From Schizochytrium sp. TIO01 (lineage: Eukaryota > Sar > Bigyra > Thraustochytrida > Thraustochytriidae), in assembly GCA_004764695.1 (NCBI GenBank), contig CM015707.1, positions 124,001-188,000 of the forward strand: DNA of 64,000 bases, given 5' to 3'. The translations under genes were made by a program, and so were the position numbers. Below are positions 1 through 8,781 of the stretch, piece by piece (the first letter of the stretch is position 1; each line of letters starts with the position of its first letter). The notes beneath the pieces were generated by a model, which did not search any database, was not told the DNA's origin, and saw nothing but the letters and a program-made list of their open reading frames with translations.

Positions 1-938
1 GCACTTAGTAAGCCGATTCCACACTTCCTGAGACAGTCAATATCGCCTTCGCGAGGACGTTCAGTAGTCAGCCTCCATAGGCCCTGACGTTCAGTGTAGC
101 GAACGATTGAAACAAAGTATTCTTTACATGTAGACAGTAGTTCTAGAGACTTGCGGTCATCACTTGTTCCAATAGCCCAGCTCTTAGAGAGGGTATCACA
201 AACAACGAGGCGGATTTGCTTATGGTAATTCTGAATTATCTTTTTTGCAACTGCCTTACCTTCAGAACCTACAAGAATAATAACTTTGCTCTTATTTTCA
301 TTTCCATCATTTTCTTGATTTAGCAACTGGAACATTTTATTTGCTTCATCAAGATCAATGTCATTCTTATAAATCTGAATACCTAAATTAGGATTTAAAG
401 AGCTTGCTACCCAGAGCTTATCCTTCTCCTCCATATTCAAGAAGCACAACATGTCTCCAGGTTGAATCATATTACCTTGCTGGTAGTCTGTTGGAGAAAG
501 CTTCCTTTTGAATTGATAACTGTTAGCTTTCTCGACAACAAAGCGAAGCCGTTCAGGAGGCAAATCATAAAATTCCTTTGCAACTTTATCATCGTATTTG
601 AGCCGTCCAAGAGTTGGATCAACGAAGGCGGCCGGTGTAATATCCTTGAAGTATATTTTTTTAGTCTCGCCAGACTCATGGTCGTAGCGGGTATTAAGAA
701 TACTTGGGTCTTCGTACATCAGACTCAAAAGTGAACTAACTTTGGAAGCTGCAAGGTGTCGCTCTTCTGAGTTTTTAATATCAAAAACGATCATATCTCT
801 TGCCCATGTAGGAGTTTCAACTCGTTCTCTAGGAATATCAAACTCAATGTTGCGTCTCACAGAGAGGTTCTCATCTGGAAAAAAATCAACACATAAAGAA
901 GTCTCCTCTGTTACTGTAATGGAAATCTTGAAAGTCAT
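1..938 (-). CDS. Partial hypothetical protein (N-terminal 312 residues)
   Basis: An open frame on the minus strand begins with ATG at 938 and runs off the left edge of the window, so the C-terminus is missing. The visible part begins MTFKISITVTEETSLCVDFF and has no stop in 312 codons. It looks like a soluble, mixed alpha/beta protein with no signal peptide or membrane segment. A segment around residues 225-245 reads SKVIILVGSEGKAVAKKI, a hydrophobic strand followed by a Gly-containing turn and helix, but it is not a convincing nucleotide-binding motif. I do not recognise the family. The next gene in the same direction stops at 999, leaving a 60-bp spacer, so co-orientation with the kinase-like cluster is the only context clue. 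Confidence 0.75.
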   Translation of the reverse strand, partial: MTFKISITVTEETSLCVDFFPDENLSVRRNIEFDIPRERVETPTWARDMIVFDIKNSEERHLAASKVSSLLSLMYEDPSILNTRYDHESGETKKIYFKDITPAAFVDPTLGRLKYDDKVAKEFYDLPPERLRFVVEKANSYQFKRKLSPTDYQQGNMIQPGDMLCFLNMEEKDKLWVASSLNPNLGIQIYKNDIDLDEANKMFQLLNQENDGNENKSKVIILVGSEGKAVAKKIIQNYHKQIRLVVCDTLSKSWAIGTSDDRKSLELLSTCKEYFVSIVRYTERQGLWRLTTERPREGDIDCLRKCGIGLLS

Positions 939-998
939 TGTCAAATAGATTCGGGTTTTATAAAAAGAAACAAATTATTCATAAATTGTTAGAAATGA

Positions 999-2645
999 TT
1001 ACAATAGTTTCAAATAGAGGCGGTTCTTAGAACCACGGGCCCATAAGACGTTCTTTGGTTCTTCCAGTAGTTTAATATATTTGTCTAAGCCTCTTTCCTT
1101 CATTCTAGCAGCAAGTTGACTCTTCAAATTGTGATCAACGCCGTCCCAAATAGAAGTTTCTTGTGGTAGATCTTGCAAGACTAAAAACATACCTGGGTCA
1201 CTTCTTCTAGTGCAGACAGCTTTAATTGGTAAAGTAATAACGTTTTCTTCTCTTTTGTTTAAGGCAAAATCAAACTGCTCTTGACTAATCCTTAAGGCAA
1301 TAACACTCGGTTCTTGATCATTGAGATGGACGAATTGTGTGTTATCACTAGGGCTTGCTCGAATAGCCCATGGATTAGCTAAACCGAAATTATTTAGCCA
1401 TTTGTACATGTCGACATCCATCATAGTTCGTTCAGGTATCAACATCGAGCTCGGGAAGAACTCTATCTTGGGTGATTCATTACGAGATAATGCAGCATTT
1501 CCTGACGTTTGTGAATGCTTCTTCGGGTTTTTGTTTCGTGTATGTTTTAAACTTCCATTCTCTGATACGATCCTTTTGTCGCGAACGGCGTAATTTATCC
1601 AGTCACCTTCAAAAACATACTTTCGGAATGAAGGGAGTTCTTTACTATCACTTTCATAGAGGTTTCCATAAATTAATTCTCCTTCAACACTACCCAGGTA
1701 TTGTAATAGCTCAATTCTCTCAGTGTCCTCAAGAAGCCGCAATTGTTTCCCTTCATCATCAATTACATACAATAGTTCAAAACTATCAGGTGAGTCACCG
1801 AACCGTCCAAAATCAGAGCCAAGAAAAGGTTGCGGGGACCAAAAGTTACACTTTGCAAATACGAGTTTGCGGAAGTTTTTCAGTCTTACGTTCCATTTTT
1901 TGAAATTACTAGAAGGTAGGACAACGATATCATCAAGCTTTAGATTATTAACGGTCCAACCTTGTGCCGCGATATTTCTCAATAGATCAATAATTGCAAA
2001 TCGAAGTCCAGTAGGAATATCAACAACATCGTCTTTGACAGCATTTTTATTAAAATATTCTTCTACGTCTGCACTGCGTTGAACACCAAAATGGTTCCGA
2101 GTATTTAGGTTATCCAAAAATCTTGAATCACAGGATTTATTTCCTAGAAAAGCCTTTGCAGAAACTCCACCACAATCTTGAACAAACAACCTAAATAAAT
2201 GAATAACAGAGTTGTTAGTGCTTAACTTATTAGCATTCAAAGAAGACTCAGACACAAGGACATTTACATAAAACAATTGCGGCGTTATCTTTAGCGCACC
2301 GGCTTTTCTTAGAAGTACCATGCTTTTAAGGAGAAATTCGTCAGTATTTGTGGAAGATAAACCTCCCGAGTCGACTCCTAATGATTTTGATATACATTGT
2401 TCTCTGTTTTCAATAATTTCCTTAACGCTAATTAGACATGCTATGAAAGGTAAACGGTTCTCAAATTTATCGAAAAAGTGCATTTCGGATTTATCAATCA
2501 CCTTAATCTTGGTGACCGCTTTCGGTAAGTTTACGACCATAGCCTTCTCCTTCTCACTTCTTGAAATTTGACTCCCTTCCTTAGTATCAAAATGGAGGTT
2601 TCTCCAGTCAAATGGCTCAGGATCTACTTGTTTCGTTAAGACCAT
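999..2645 (-). CDS. Divergent protein-kinase-like protein, probably catalytically dead
   Basis: A 548-residue protein whose middle resembles a protein-kinase fold. A helix and turn at about residues 103-130 (…RKAGALKITPQLFYVNVLV) look like the alphaC/hinge region. Residues 229-242 (GWTVNNLKLDDIVV) align with the kinase catalytic loop HRDLKxxNI, and WNVRLKNF at 251-258 sits where the strand leading to DFG would be. The catalytic Asp of HRD is replaced by Asn, the following Asn by Asp, and DFG is not intact, so a pseudokinase is the best reading. The C-terminal ~290 residues are of unknown nature. It heads a run of three co-directional kinase-like genes. The fold assignment is inference from loop motifs only. 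Confidence 0.55.
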   Translation of the reverse strand: MVLTKQVDPEPFDWRNLHFDTKEGSQISRSEKEKAMVVNLPKAVTKIKVIDKSEMHFFDKFENRLPFIACLISVKEIIENREQCISKSLGVDSGGLSSTNTDEFLLKSMVLLRKAGALKITPQLFYVNVLVSESSLNANKLSTNNSVIHLFRLFVQDCGGVSAKAFLGNKSCDSRFLDNLNTRNHFGVQRSADVEEYFNKNAVKDDVVDIPTGLRFAIIDLLRNIAAQGWTVNNLKLDDIVVLPSSNFKKWNVRLKNFRKLVFAKCNFWSPQPFLGSDFGRFGDSPDSFELLYVIDDEGKQLRLLEDTERIELLQYLGSVEGELIYGNLYESDSKELPSFRKYVFEGDWINYAVRDKRIVSENGSLKHTRNKNPKKHSQTSGNAALSRNESPKIEFFPSSMLIPERTMMDVDMYKWLNNFGLANPWAIRASPSDNTQFVHLNDQEPSVIALRISQEQFDFALNKREENVITLPIKAVCTRRSDPGMFLVLQDLPQETSIWDGVDHNLKSQLAARMKERGLDKYIKLLEEPKNVLWARGSKNRLYLKLL

Positions 2646-2722
2646 TCTTCTGATAAAATTCTTGTTCTTGTTCCTGGTTTTGTTTTGGTATAATCTCTAC
2701 AGAATATAAAACTTATTGCTAT

Positions 2723-3961
2723 TTATGAATGTTTGTATTTTTCGTTCAAGACTGGTCGGAAGTAAGACTGAAAACATAAATTCATATAGAGGTCGTCATT
2801 TAGCCAATCATAAGTTGTAGTATCTTCTAAAGAGTCATAAAACTTCCCCGAGTTCCTAAGTTCCTGCTTCTTCTTCATTCTATCATAGTCAACTGGGCAA
2901 GGAAGGAGTTGGTATTCATTACTATCAACCAAAAACTGACAACAGAGATCGTTTTTACATTGCAAATGTTGACCTTTAGCAATTTTGAGCCAGTCTTTTT
3001 CCTTATAAATTTCATCGATTTCCCATTCAAGGCGCTTAATGTCATGTATAGGTGTAAGGTTGGGAAAAGCATTCGCAATTAGCTCAGAATATTTGTTTTT
3101 GCGGACCTTCTTTAAACTGTTTTCCGTGTACATTAAATTACTGCTGTCTGAACAGTTTGAATCGGTAACAAGTACAAAACTATCACTCTGATTTGCATTT
3201 GCAATATTTGCGTTTACATCATCCCAGTCTATGATCTTAAATTTAAACATATAGTCATCCCTATAAAAGGGAAAAGCTCTGTTGTAATCTGGAAACTCAA
3301 CTTCCCCTTGTATAAATTCAAAGAACTTTTCTGCATATTCCTTTCCGGGGCACAAAGTGAAGTTGTACTTTTTGTTAAAAACCTGAGCAATGACATTTCC
3401 TGAGTGGAGATCAAGCATTTCGATCCCACAGGTTGAGAGTGAATAGATTAAATTTGCAATAGCAGTCCGAATAGCGGGGGGAATATGACGTTTATTCTCG
3501 AGCATTTCATCGTACCAAATATTGTCTAGTAATGTATCAAGTGAGACGCCTTGAAGGTCTTCCATCAAATAGCGGTAATGCATACTAGTCTCACCGAAAG
3601 CATAAACACAAGGGGCTGCCCCAAGCATAGAGGCAGTATACATTCCTCTTAAATTGCCAGGGAATCCATCACCGAATAATGTAATGTTCTTTTGTACATC
3701 CTTTGCAATAATCGGCAGCTGTTCCAGTCGACTTGTGTAGCATCTGTAAACATAAGACTTGTTACCTTGATCTGATAGTGAGCGCAGTTTTGAGCAATCT
3801 ATATCTTCAGGTATAACACTTAAATCTAGATTTGGAAGGTTGACAAACCCAGGGTCATCTACGGAATAATCATAAGTCTCATTTATGACACCTTCGTTGA
3901 TGTATTCGATTTCTATCTCCGGAAAGGAACTTTGGACAGTAGCCATACTAAGACTTATCAT
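2723..3961 (-). CDS. Divergent serine/threonine protein kinase-like protein
   Basis: A 412-residue protein with recognisable kinase landmarks in order. SLSDQGNKSYVYRC (61-74) looks like a glycine-loop region, and PIIAKDV (84-89) carries the candidate ATP-binding Lys87. YRYLMEDLQGVSLDTLL (129-145) fits the hinge. GIEMLDLHSGNVI (179-191) fits a catalytic loop with Asp184 and Asn189, and FKIIDWDD (241-248) takes the place of the DFG strand. The key Lys, Asp, Asn and metal-binding Asp are all present, so this copy could be active, unlike its two neighbours. Two starts are possible, Met1 or Met6 (at 3946). Such atypical kinases occur in many large eukaryotic dsDNA viruses, where they phosphorylate virion or host proteins. 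The substrate here is unknown. Confidence 0.65.
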   Translation of the reverse strand: MISLSMATVQSSFPEIEIEYINEGVINETYDYSVDDPGFVNLPNLDLSVIPEDIDCSKLRSLSDQGNKSYVYRCYTSRLEQLPIIAKDVQKNITLFGDGFPGNLRGMYTASMLGAAPCVYAFGETSMHYRYLMEDLQGVSLDTLLDNIWYDEMLENKRHIPPAIRTAIANLIYSLSTCGIEMLDLHSGNVIAQVFNKKYNFTLCPGKEYAEKFFEFIQGEVEFPDYNRAFPFYRDDYMFKFKIIDWDDVNANIANANQSDSFVLVTDSNCSDSSNLMYTENSLKKVRKNKYSELIANAFPNLTPIHDIKRLEWEIDEIYKEKDWLKIAKGQHLQCKNDLCCQFLVDSNEYQLLPCPVDYDRMKKKQELRNSGKFYDSLEDTTTYDWLNDDLYMNLCFQSYFRPVLNEKYKHS

Positions 3962-3972
3962 TGTTTAGGAAT

Positions 3973-4623
3973 TCAAATTGTACTTATGAGCACCTCCTCC
4001 TCCTCGTTGAGTCCAAGACTCTTCATAACACAGTGAGGATCTTCACGTCCTGGGTAAATACAAGATTCGAAATGTGTGCAGTAAACTCGAAAGGTTTTTG
4101 CCGAATTTTCATATGCGATAAGTACATTGTGGGGTTGGAAGTTGTTCTTTTGGATCAAATGTTCCGAAAGTACAGAGACCATCGTAAAGACTTTATCACA
4201 TATTTTATCTGTAATGACCATCCTTCTCTCTCGCCAGTTAGTTAGAGTTATAGAACGGGTTAATCTTTCCATTGCAAATAGTATCTTTTGAGAACCCTTA
4301 CTGGTGTTACGAAGGTACATTGCGCAAAAAGTTCTAGGAGCGTACTTCAGGTCTGCAGCGCGGTTCTGGGCAGCAATTACCACGCCTAGTTGACTTCTAA
4401 AGACACTACTATCTTCATAGATATGAACGTCATAAAGATCTGTATTGACCATAGGATATACTTCCTCCTTCGGAAGTGTGAACATGTTAGTTCGGTAGTC
4501 TGGATCAAACTTTATTCTATCATGTTTGAAGACATCGTAGAACCATTCCTCTTGTGTTTTGCTGTTGACTCCTGGAATAAGAAGGATATTGTCTGCCTTA
4601 ATTCTTCTACGAATTACTTGCAT
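3973..4623 (-). CDS. Small kinase-like (pseudokinase) protein
   Basis: A 216-residue protein ending 11 bp from the start of the 412-aa kinase gene, in the same orientation. Residues 114-122 (ILFAMERLT) resemble a kinase hinge. Residues 157-169 (IQKNNFQPHNVLI) align with HRDxKPxNILI, keeping only Pro and Asn, and FRVYCTHFE (178-186) is where DFG would be. The catalytic Asp and DFG Asp are absent, so phosphotransfer is unlikely. It is shorter than a full kinase domain (~250 residues) and could be a shrunken duplicate of the neighbouring gene with a scaffolding or regulatory role. It shares a 49-bp divergent promoter region with the plus-strand gene at 4673. Confidence 0.45.
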   Translation of the reverse strand: MQVIRRRIKADNILLIPGVNSKTQEEWFYDVFKHDRIKFDPDYRTNMFTLPKEEVYPMVNTDLYDVHIYEDSSVFRSQLGVVIAAQNRAADLKYAPRTFCAMYLRNTSKGSQKILFAMERLTRSITLTNWRERRMVITDKICDKVFTMVSVLSEHLIQKNNFQPHNVLIAYENSAKTFRVYCTHFESCIYPGREDPHCVMKSLGLNEEEEVLISTI

Positions 4624-4627
4624 AATT

Positions 4628-4636
4628 TATATAAAA
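4628..4636 (+). promoter_or_regulatory. TATA-like element in a 49-bp divergent intergenic region
   Basis: The sequence TATATAAAA lies between two divergent start codons (4623 on minus, 4673 on plus), 45 bp upstream of the plus ATG. The window encodes its own TBP and TFIIB, so TATA-driven transcription is expected. Assigning this element as a promoter is inference. Confidence 0.4.
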
Positions 4637-4672
4637 GCGATCAATTTTGACTGAGAAAGTTTAGTTCTACAG

Positions 4673-5407
4673 ATGAGGTTGTATATTTTGTCAGACTTCA
4701 ACAACGTTTGGGACTGTATTTTTTCTTCGAATGTCGTTGGGAATAACAGCAACATCGTCGAGTCGGTCAGTAAGATTGAAGATGCTGACACTGTAGCAAT
4801 TTTTTACAAGAATGATCAAGACACAAGACGGGTACTGGATTCTCTTTTGAAAAGGGAAGATCTCAACTTTAAGGTAATTCTTAAGAAATCACCATTATTC
4901 GTTGGAATCCCTAAATGTTATATGTTGAATGAAAGAGTCAGAGATCTTGACTGCATAACCTTTGCTAACGCCTTAAATAGCCCTGAGATTCAGTCAGATA
5001 TTTTTCATATTGACTACACTTTTATACACAATACAATTCCTTCAATAGATCATGAACTGATGAGCGCAATAGATCTAGTACAAATGTTACTTTCCCAATG
5101 GGACACTGAGAACCAAAACTTAAAGGTATTACTTGATTTTAAATGCGCTGATAAAAGTACCGGAAAGCTACTCCTTCGGATAGGTTTCGTTTCTGTAAGT
5201 ATCTTCGTCTGTGCTGATGTTCAGTGTAACACATTCATTGAGTCGACTAGAGTTTTCACCAGAAGTCACGGCAGCTTCACACTTTCTTTGAATGATAAAG
5301 AGTGTACTTACGACAAGAGGTTCCAATCAGCCTGGAGTGTTTTCATTAAAGACGTTGATGAAGGAAACACTTTTTATCAAAGAAGATACAAGAATGTTAT
5401 TTGTTAA
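4673..5407 (+). CDS. Hypothetical protein, 244 aa
   Basis: A clean ATG-initiated frame of 244 residues starting MRLYILSDFNN. The predicted pattern is alternating strands and helices with no signal peptide, membrane segment or low-complexity region. The first ~75 residues, with VAIFYKNDQDTRRVL followed by a basic helix, could be a small Rossmann-like or receiver-like unit, but there are no catalytic signatures to support this. I do not recognise the family. Its stop codon overlaps the stop of the convergent membrane-protein gene by 4 bp, which supports both gene ends. Transcription probably starts from the TATA-like element upstream. Confidence 0.7.
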   Translation: MRLYILSDFNNVWDCIFSSNVVGNNSNIVESVSKIEDADTVAIFYKNDQDTRRVLDSLLKREDLNFKVILKKSPLFVGIPKCYMLNERVRDLDCITFANALNSPEIQSDIFHIDYTFIHNTIPSIDHELMSAIDLVQMLLSQWDTENQNLKVLLDFKCADKSTGKLLLRIGFVSVSIFVCADVQCNTFIESTRVFTRSHGSFTLSLNDKECTYDKRFQSAWSVFIKDVDEGNTFYQRRYKNVIC

Positions 5408-5862
5408 AAGTCTATTGGACGGAATACCTTTTGTTTTTTGGGTTCATCCTCTGACTCAGGATGCAACCACAACGAGTGTGATGTGTTAATGACAGTTGGT
5501 TCAGGGTTCGTTGGGACTGTGGCATCGGTAATTTGAAAGACAAAGTAAATTTCGTAAGCAAGAAATGCTATCATGATCGAGTATGAAATAGGGATTACAA
5601 TGTGTCCATATTCGTAAGACTCACAAGGGACCATCGCTAAAGCAACAAGCATAAAGATCACAAATATGTTAGCGGCAAGCTGTATTCTATCTCTGAGAAC
5701 CTTTTCTTTAGAAACAAGCATTTGCTTTCTATCAATTAAGCCATGTTTAAGGAGAAAGAAGAGGAGTACAAAAAACACAGTTTGCGAAATAATAATGAGA
5801 ATTTCTGTTGAAGAGCCGTGAGATCCTTGTTCTTGTGATTGAGAATTAGAACGATTGGTCAT
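5404..5862 (-). CDS. Small multi-pass membrane protein
   Basis: A 152-residue protein from the first ATG at 5862; the frame stays open further upstream but only through non-ATG codons. After a Gln/Ser-rich N-terminus come hydrophobic stretches at about residues 22-38 (ILIIISQTVFFVLLFFLL), 63-78 (LAANIFVIFMLVALAMV) and 89-108 (IVIPISYSIMIAFLAYEIYF), giving three likely transmembrane helices. A polar C-terminal tail follows, ending KQKVFRPIDF. The gene is tail-to-tail with the upstream plus-strand gene, stops overlapping by 4 bp. Family unknown; a virion or host-membrane protein is plausible but unproven. Confidence 0.65.
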   Translation of the reverse strand: MTNRSNSQSQEQGSHGSSTEILIIISQTVFFVLLFFLLKHGLIDRKQMLVSKEKVLRDRIQLAANIFVIFMLVALAMVPCESYEYGHIVIPISYSIMIAFLAYEIYFVFQITDATVPTNPEPTVINTSHSLWLHPESEDEPKKQKVFRPIDF

Positions 5863-5962
5863 TGCAAGAAATACCACTGCCAAACTACTAAAGTCTATGG
5901 GCCTTTCTTATTGCATTCAACCTTGTTCCTTTGTTGATTCTACTTTTTAAAATCTTTATATG

Positions 5963-6655
5963 TTACAGACGCCGTCCACGCAAAACTTTTAGGATTGACT
6001 TAGGAATTATATCATTAGCGTGGATTTTACGGTGATAGATTCTGGTGTCTACAGGAGGTTTAGAGCTCTGTAGTTGGAAGGGCTTCCAGGTTACTGGGTC
6101 AGCGAAGTTGTATTTTTTCATCACATGTAGAATCCTTAAGACGTCGCCTAATCCTGTGTGAGGATCTACTTCACATTTATAGTCTGAAGCAAGTTTTGAA
6201 AGCTGAAATGAGGGAGGCGGTGGCTTGAATTTTGAACGTGCTAACGCAAGTAAATCAACATATGAATCTATCTCAGTATCAAGACCATAGTTACGCAGAA
6301 CAGCAATGTCATGCGGTGCATTCCAGAAGGCTGCACATATATTATCACACTCATAGTACTCTTTCAAAAACTTCATGGTAGATAGGTTCGTTCTAAGCGG
6401 CTCCTTCACTTCCGTGTTCTGTTTGGAAGATGTAAAGTGGCAAGTGTGAAATAAGTTATCGTCAATGACTTCAAAAGTGTCTTCATCAACGATGAATTTG
6501 AAGATAAAAGCCATGTCCCAGAGCTCAGTCCTTCGTTTCTTTCTATGAGGAACACCTTCGGTGTCAGCAATGCCAACGATAGTTCTTTTGGATGTATCAA
6601 TTTTCAGAGATCCGAAATGGGAGCAAAGCTCATCCTCAACTTCTTCTGCAAGCAT
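5963..6655 (-). CDS. DEDDh-family 3'-5' exonuclease-like protein
   Basis: A 230-residue protein from ATG at 6655. It carries the RNase-T/DnaQ-type exonuclease motifs in order: IVGIADTEG (Exo I, Asp31 and Glu33), AAFWNAPHDIAVL (Exo II, Asp116) and DPHTGLGDVLRIL (Exo III, His166 and Asp171, correct H-x4-D spacing). YVDLLALAR lies between Exo II and III, as is usual in the family. All five predicted metal-binding or catalytic residues are present, so nuclease activity is likely. Proofreading, primer or RNA trimming, or recombination end-processing are all possible. The basic C-terminus (ILKVLRGRRL) may bind nucleic acid. A second, classical member of the same superfamily lies at 9590-10606. Confidence 0.75.
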   Translation of the reverse strand: MLAEEVEDELCSHFGSLKIDTSKRTIVGIADTEGVPHRKKRRTELWDMAFIFKFIVDEDTFEVIDDNLFHTCHFTSSKQNTEVKEPLRTNLSTMKFLKEYYECDNICAAFWNAPHDIAVLRNYGLDTEIDSYVDLLALARSKFKPPPPSFQLSKLASDYKCEVDPHTGLGDVLRILHVMKKYNFADPVTWKPFQLQSSKPPVDTRIYHRKIHANDIIPKSILKVLRGRRL

Positions 6656-6723
6656 ACTTATTCCAATACCTTTTTTATTCTTTTCCAAGTTTGAATCAGT
6701 GATAACCTTTAATTTTTATGCAT

Positions 6724-8082
6724 TTATTTAGTGTCATACTTTTCGACAATGGCACCGATGTCCTTCTCAATACTTTCCAAAATGCCATTTAGGTCATCAG
6801 GGTCTTCCTTTTGATGATCTTTCTTTTTATCCTTTTGAGATCTACCCTTTTCGTTAAACTCTCCAAGGTATCTTGTAAAGTCAGAGTTCGACTGAGCATT
6901 GTTTCCAAGAGCCTCCATAATTTGATCATCAGTCAATGCATCATCAAACTCTGTATCTTGAATAGCGTTCTTAATGACATTGTGTAAATTGCTCGCAGTG
7001 TTACCTAAGTCATCGAAAGTGTCATTAAGGATTTCATCAATCTCCTCGGAAGAAATGGCATCTCGAAAAATTTGATCTTGTTCTTGATCTTGTTCTTGAT
7101 CTTGGACACTAACATTATCAAAATTAAAATTAAAATCAAATTCTCCCAGATTCCTGACATAATTGTCTAACTGTTCGTCGGTTATTTCATCGTGATCAGT
7201 AGACTTTTTGGAATCTTCTAAACGCTCTGCATCTTTTACAAAGGCAGCGTCTATTGCGTCCCGCATTTCCTTACTTAGTGTACTTTCTTCCTTTTGGGCT
7301 TCTCCGAAGATTTCTCTATTAAGTTCCATTAGATCCGTACTGATAGTTTCTCCGTCATAAGTCTCCTGACTCTTACCAAAGGTATTATTAAACTCAGTAT
7401 CATTGAAAGGGCTCTTTTTGAGATCCGATTCTTCCTTTTCAAGATCTGCAAAAATATAATCTCTCCCAAATTCTTCAAGAGTTTTGTTAAGACTTCCATC
7501 GATTGTCTCGTATAGGGCCCTTGCATCATCATTACCTCTCGAAGGTGCGATACTATTTTCCCCAAAGACAGTCTTCCGTAGGATATCATACATTGGGACA
7601 TCGGGATTCTTATTTTCTAGTACTCTCTTCCTGTAAAGATCTTTCAAAGATGCTGCATTTGCTCTTTGGTGACCCTTGTCGTGAGTATACAGCCGAGAAT
7701 CTGTGTCATTCTTCAAGGCAAAAATGTTATTCAGTTCTTCATCACTCATGTCTGTTGTATGTTTAACAGAGGTCTTCACTTTGAATCGATTAGTCCACGC
7801 GTAGGTTAACCTATCCTTTACTTCAGAATCTTGAACATCAAGCCATTTCTGCAAAGTTTTCTCTAGTGCCTTGGAAGTGTCAGGTCCTGATGCGTCAGCG
7901 AGGAGTCCAAACAGTCTTCCAACATCTACACTTTGATTAGAGTGCGCAACAATTCGCGCGAGCAATACAGTTGCTGCCGTCAAAGGTGCATTGCCATTGA
8001 ATTTATCAGCTAGCTGATTAATTTCACGTTCAATTTCCTCTGAGGAGAATGCACCTGGCCTAGCAATAACTCTCGGCGGCAT
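6724..8082 (-). CDS. Acidic, low-complexity hypothetical protein, 452 aa
   Basis: Starts with MPPRVIARPGAFSSEEIERE. The first ~110 residues are helical and ordered-looking (including LTAATVLLARIVAHSNQSVD). The remainder is strongly acidic, rich in Asp, Glu, Asn and Ser, with recurring short units such as SSEEIDEIL, TDEQLDNYV, TDDQIMEAL and MSDEELNNIF that look like a degenerate helical repeat. A 12-bp DNA repeat near 7070-7105 encodes QDQEQDQEQDQ. No enzyme motif, signal peptide or membrane segment is visible. It could be a scaffold, tegument-like or nucleic-acid-mimicking protein, but none of these is demonstrated. It is divergently placed from the TBP gene. Confidence 0.7.
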   Translation of the reverse strand: MPPRVIARPGAFSSEEIEREINQLADKFNGNAPLTAATVLLARIVAHSNQSVDVGRLFGLLADASGPDTSKALEKTLQKWLDVQDSEVKDRLTYAWTNRFKVKTSVKHTTDMSDEELNNIFALKNDTDSRLYTHDKGHQRANAASLKDLYRKRVLENKNPDVPMYDILRKTVFGENSIAPSRGNDDARALYETIDGSLNKTLEEFGRDYIFADLEKEESDLKKSPFNDTEFNNTFGKSQETYDGETISTDLMELNREIFGEAQKEESTLSKEMRDAIDAAFVKDAERLEDSKKSTDHDEITDEQLDNYVRNLGEFDFNFNFDNVSVQDQEQDQEQDQIFRDAISSEEIDEILNDTFDDLGNTASNLHNVIKNAIQDTEFDDALTDDQIMEALGNNAQSNSDFTRYLGEFNEKGRSQKDKKKDHQKEDPDDLNGILESIEKDIGAIVEKYDTK

Positions 8083-8185
8083 CTACTTTCCAATCAAATT
8101 TGCACATGCTTACGAAATTTCATATATAACAAAACACTAGGCTCAGAATTCCTAATTCTCTGCAAAGATGAAATAAGAGTTGCGA

Positions 8186-8746
8186 ATGATAATCGAATAC
8201 GTCAAAACGAATCATGTCATTACGGTCAAAACACACGGCCGTTGCTCTATCCCGGACATTTATGATAAGTTGCAGTATGGTAAGCACACCCCGGACCGTT
8301 TCAGTGCTCTGACACTAAAGCATAGTAATCCTTCTGCGACAATTATTATTTTCAGTACAGGAAATGTTACTATCATGGGTGGATCGACTTTCTGGGGCGC
8401 ACTTTATGTACTGAATAATGTAAAACGCAAACTGAATTTAGATATCCTAAAAATCAAGCTGACAAATATTGTCATTAAGTTTTCACAGAAAAGCTTAAAT
8501 GTCTCAAACCTTTATACCTGGGATCAACGGAATTGCTCCTGCGATATGCAGCTCTTCCCTTCATGTACATATATGGTTCCCAACACTTCTATAAAGGCTA
8601 ATTTTTTTAACAGTGGTAAGGTTGTTGTTGCAGGATGCTCTTCTGATGAAAAGGTAGTCTCGGTAATTCATCAACTGATTGAGGTAATTAGGAGATTTCA
8701 CGAAGATAAGAATTTTGACAGAAGTAATGTCACTATACAAATGTAG
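8186..8746 (+). CDS. tbp: TATA-binding protein (TBP)-like transcription factor
   Basis: A 186-residue protein from ATG at 8186, the length of a bare TBP core. Two imperfect repeats match the TBP saddle. In repeat 1, FSALTLKHSNPSATIIIF followed by STGNVTIMGG resembles TBP's stretch of hydrophobic strand, S-G-K and T-G. In repeat 2, ELFP-type QLFPSCTYMV, then FFNSGKVVVAG and a final helix IHQLIEVIRRF resemble TBP's second half. The phenylalanines that kink TATA DNA are partly replaced, so it is divergent. TBP recruits TFIIB and RNA polymerase to promoters. A TFIIB gene follows 35 bp downstream on the same strand, so the two are probably co-regulated. Identification rests on motif order and size. 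Confidence 0.75.
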   Translation: MIIEYVKTNHVITVKTHGRCSIPDIYDKLQYGKHTPDRFSALTLKHSNPSATIIIFSTGNVTIMGGSTFWGALYVLNNVKRKLNLDILKIKLTNIVIKFSQKSLNVSNLYTWDQRNCSCDMQLFPSCTYMVPNTSIKANFFNSGKVVVAGCSSDEKVVSVIHQLIEVIRRFHEDKNFDRSNVTIQM

Positions 8747-8781
8747 AAGCTATCTTCTACATTACTGTAATCAAATATGAA

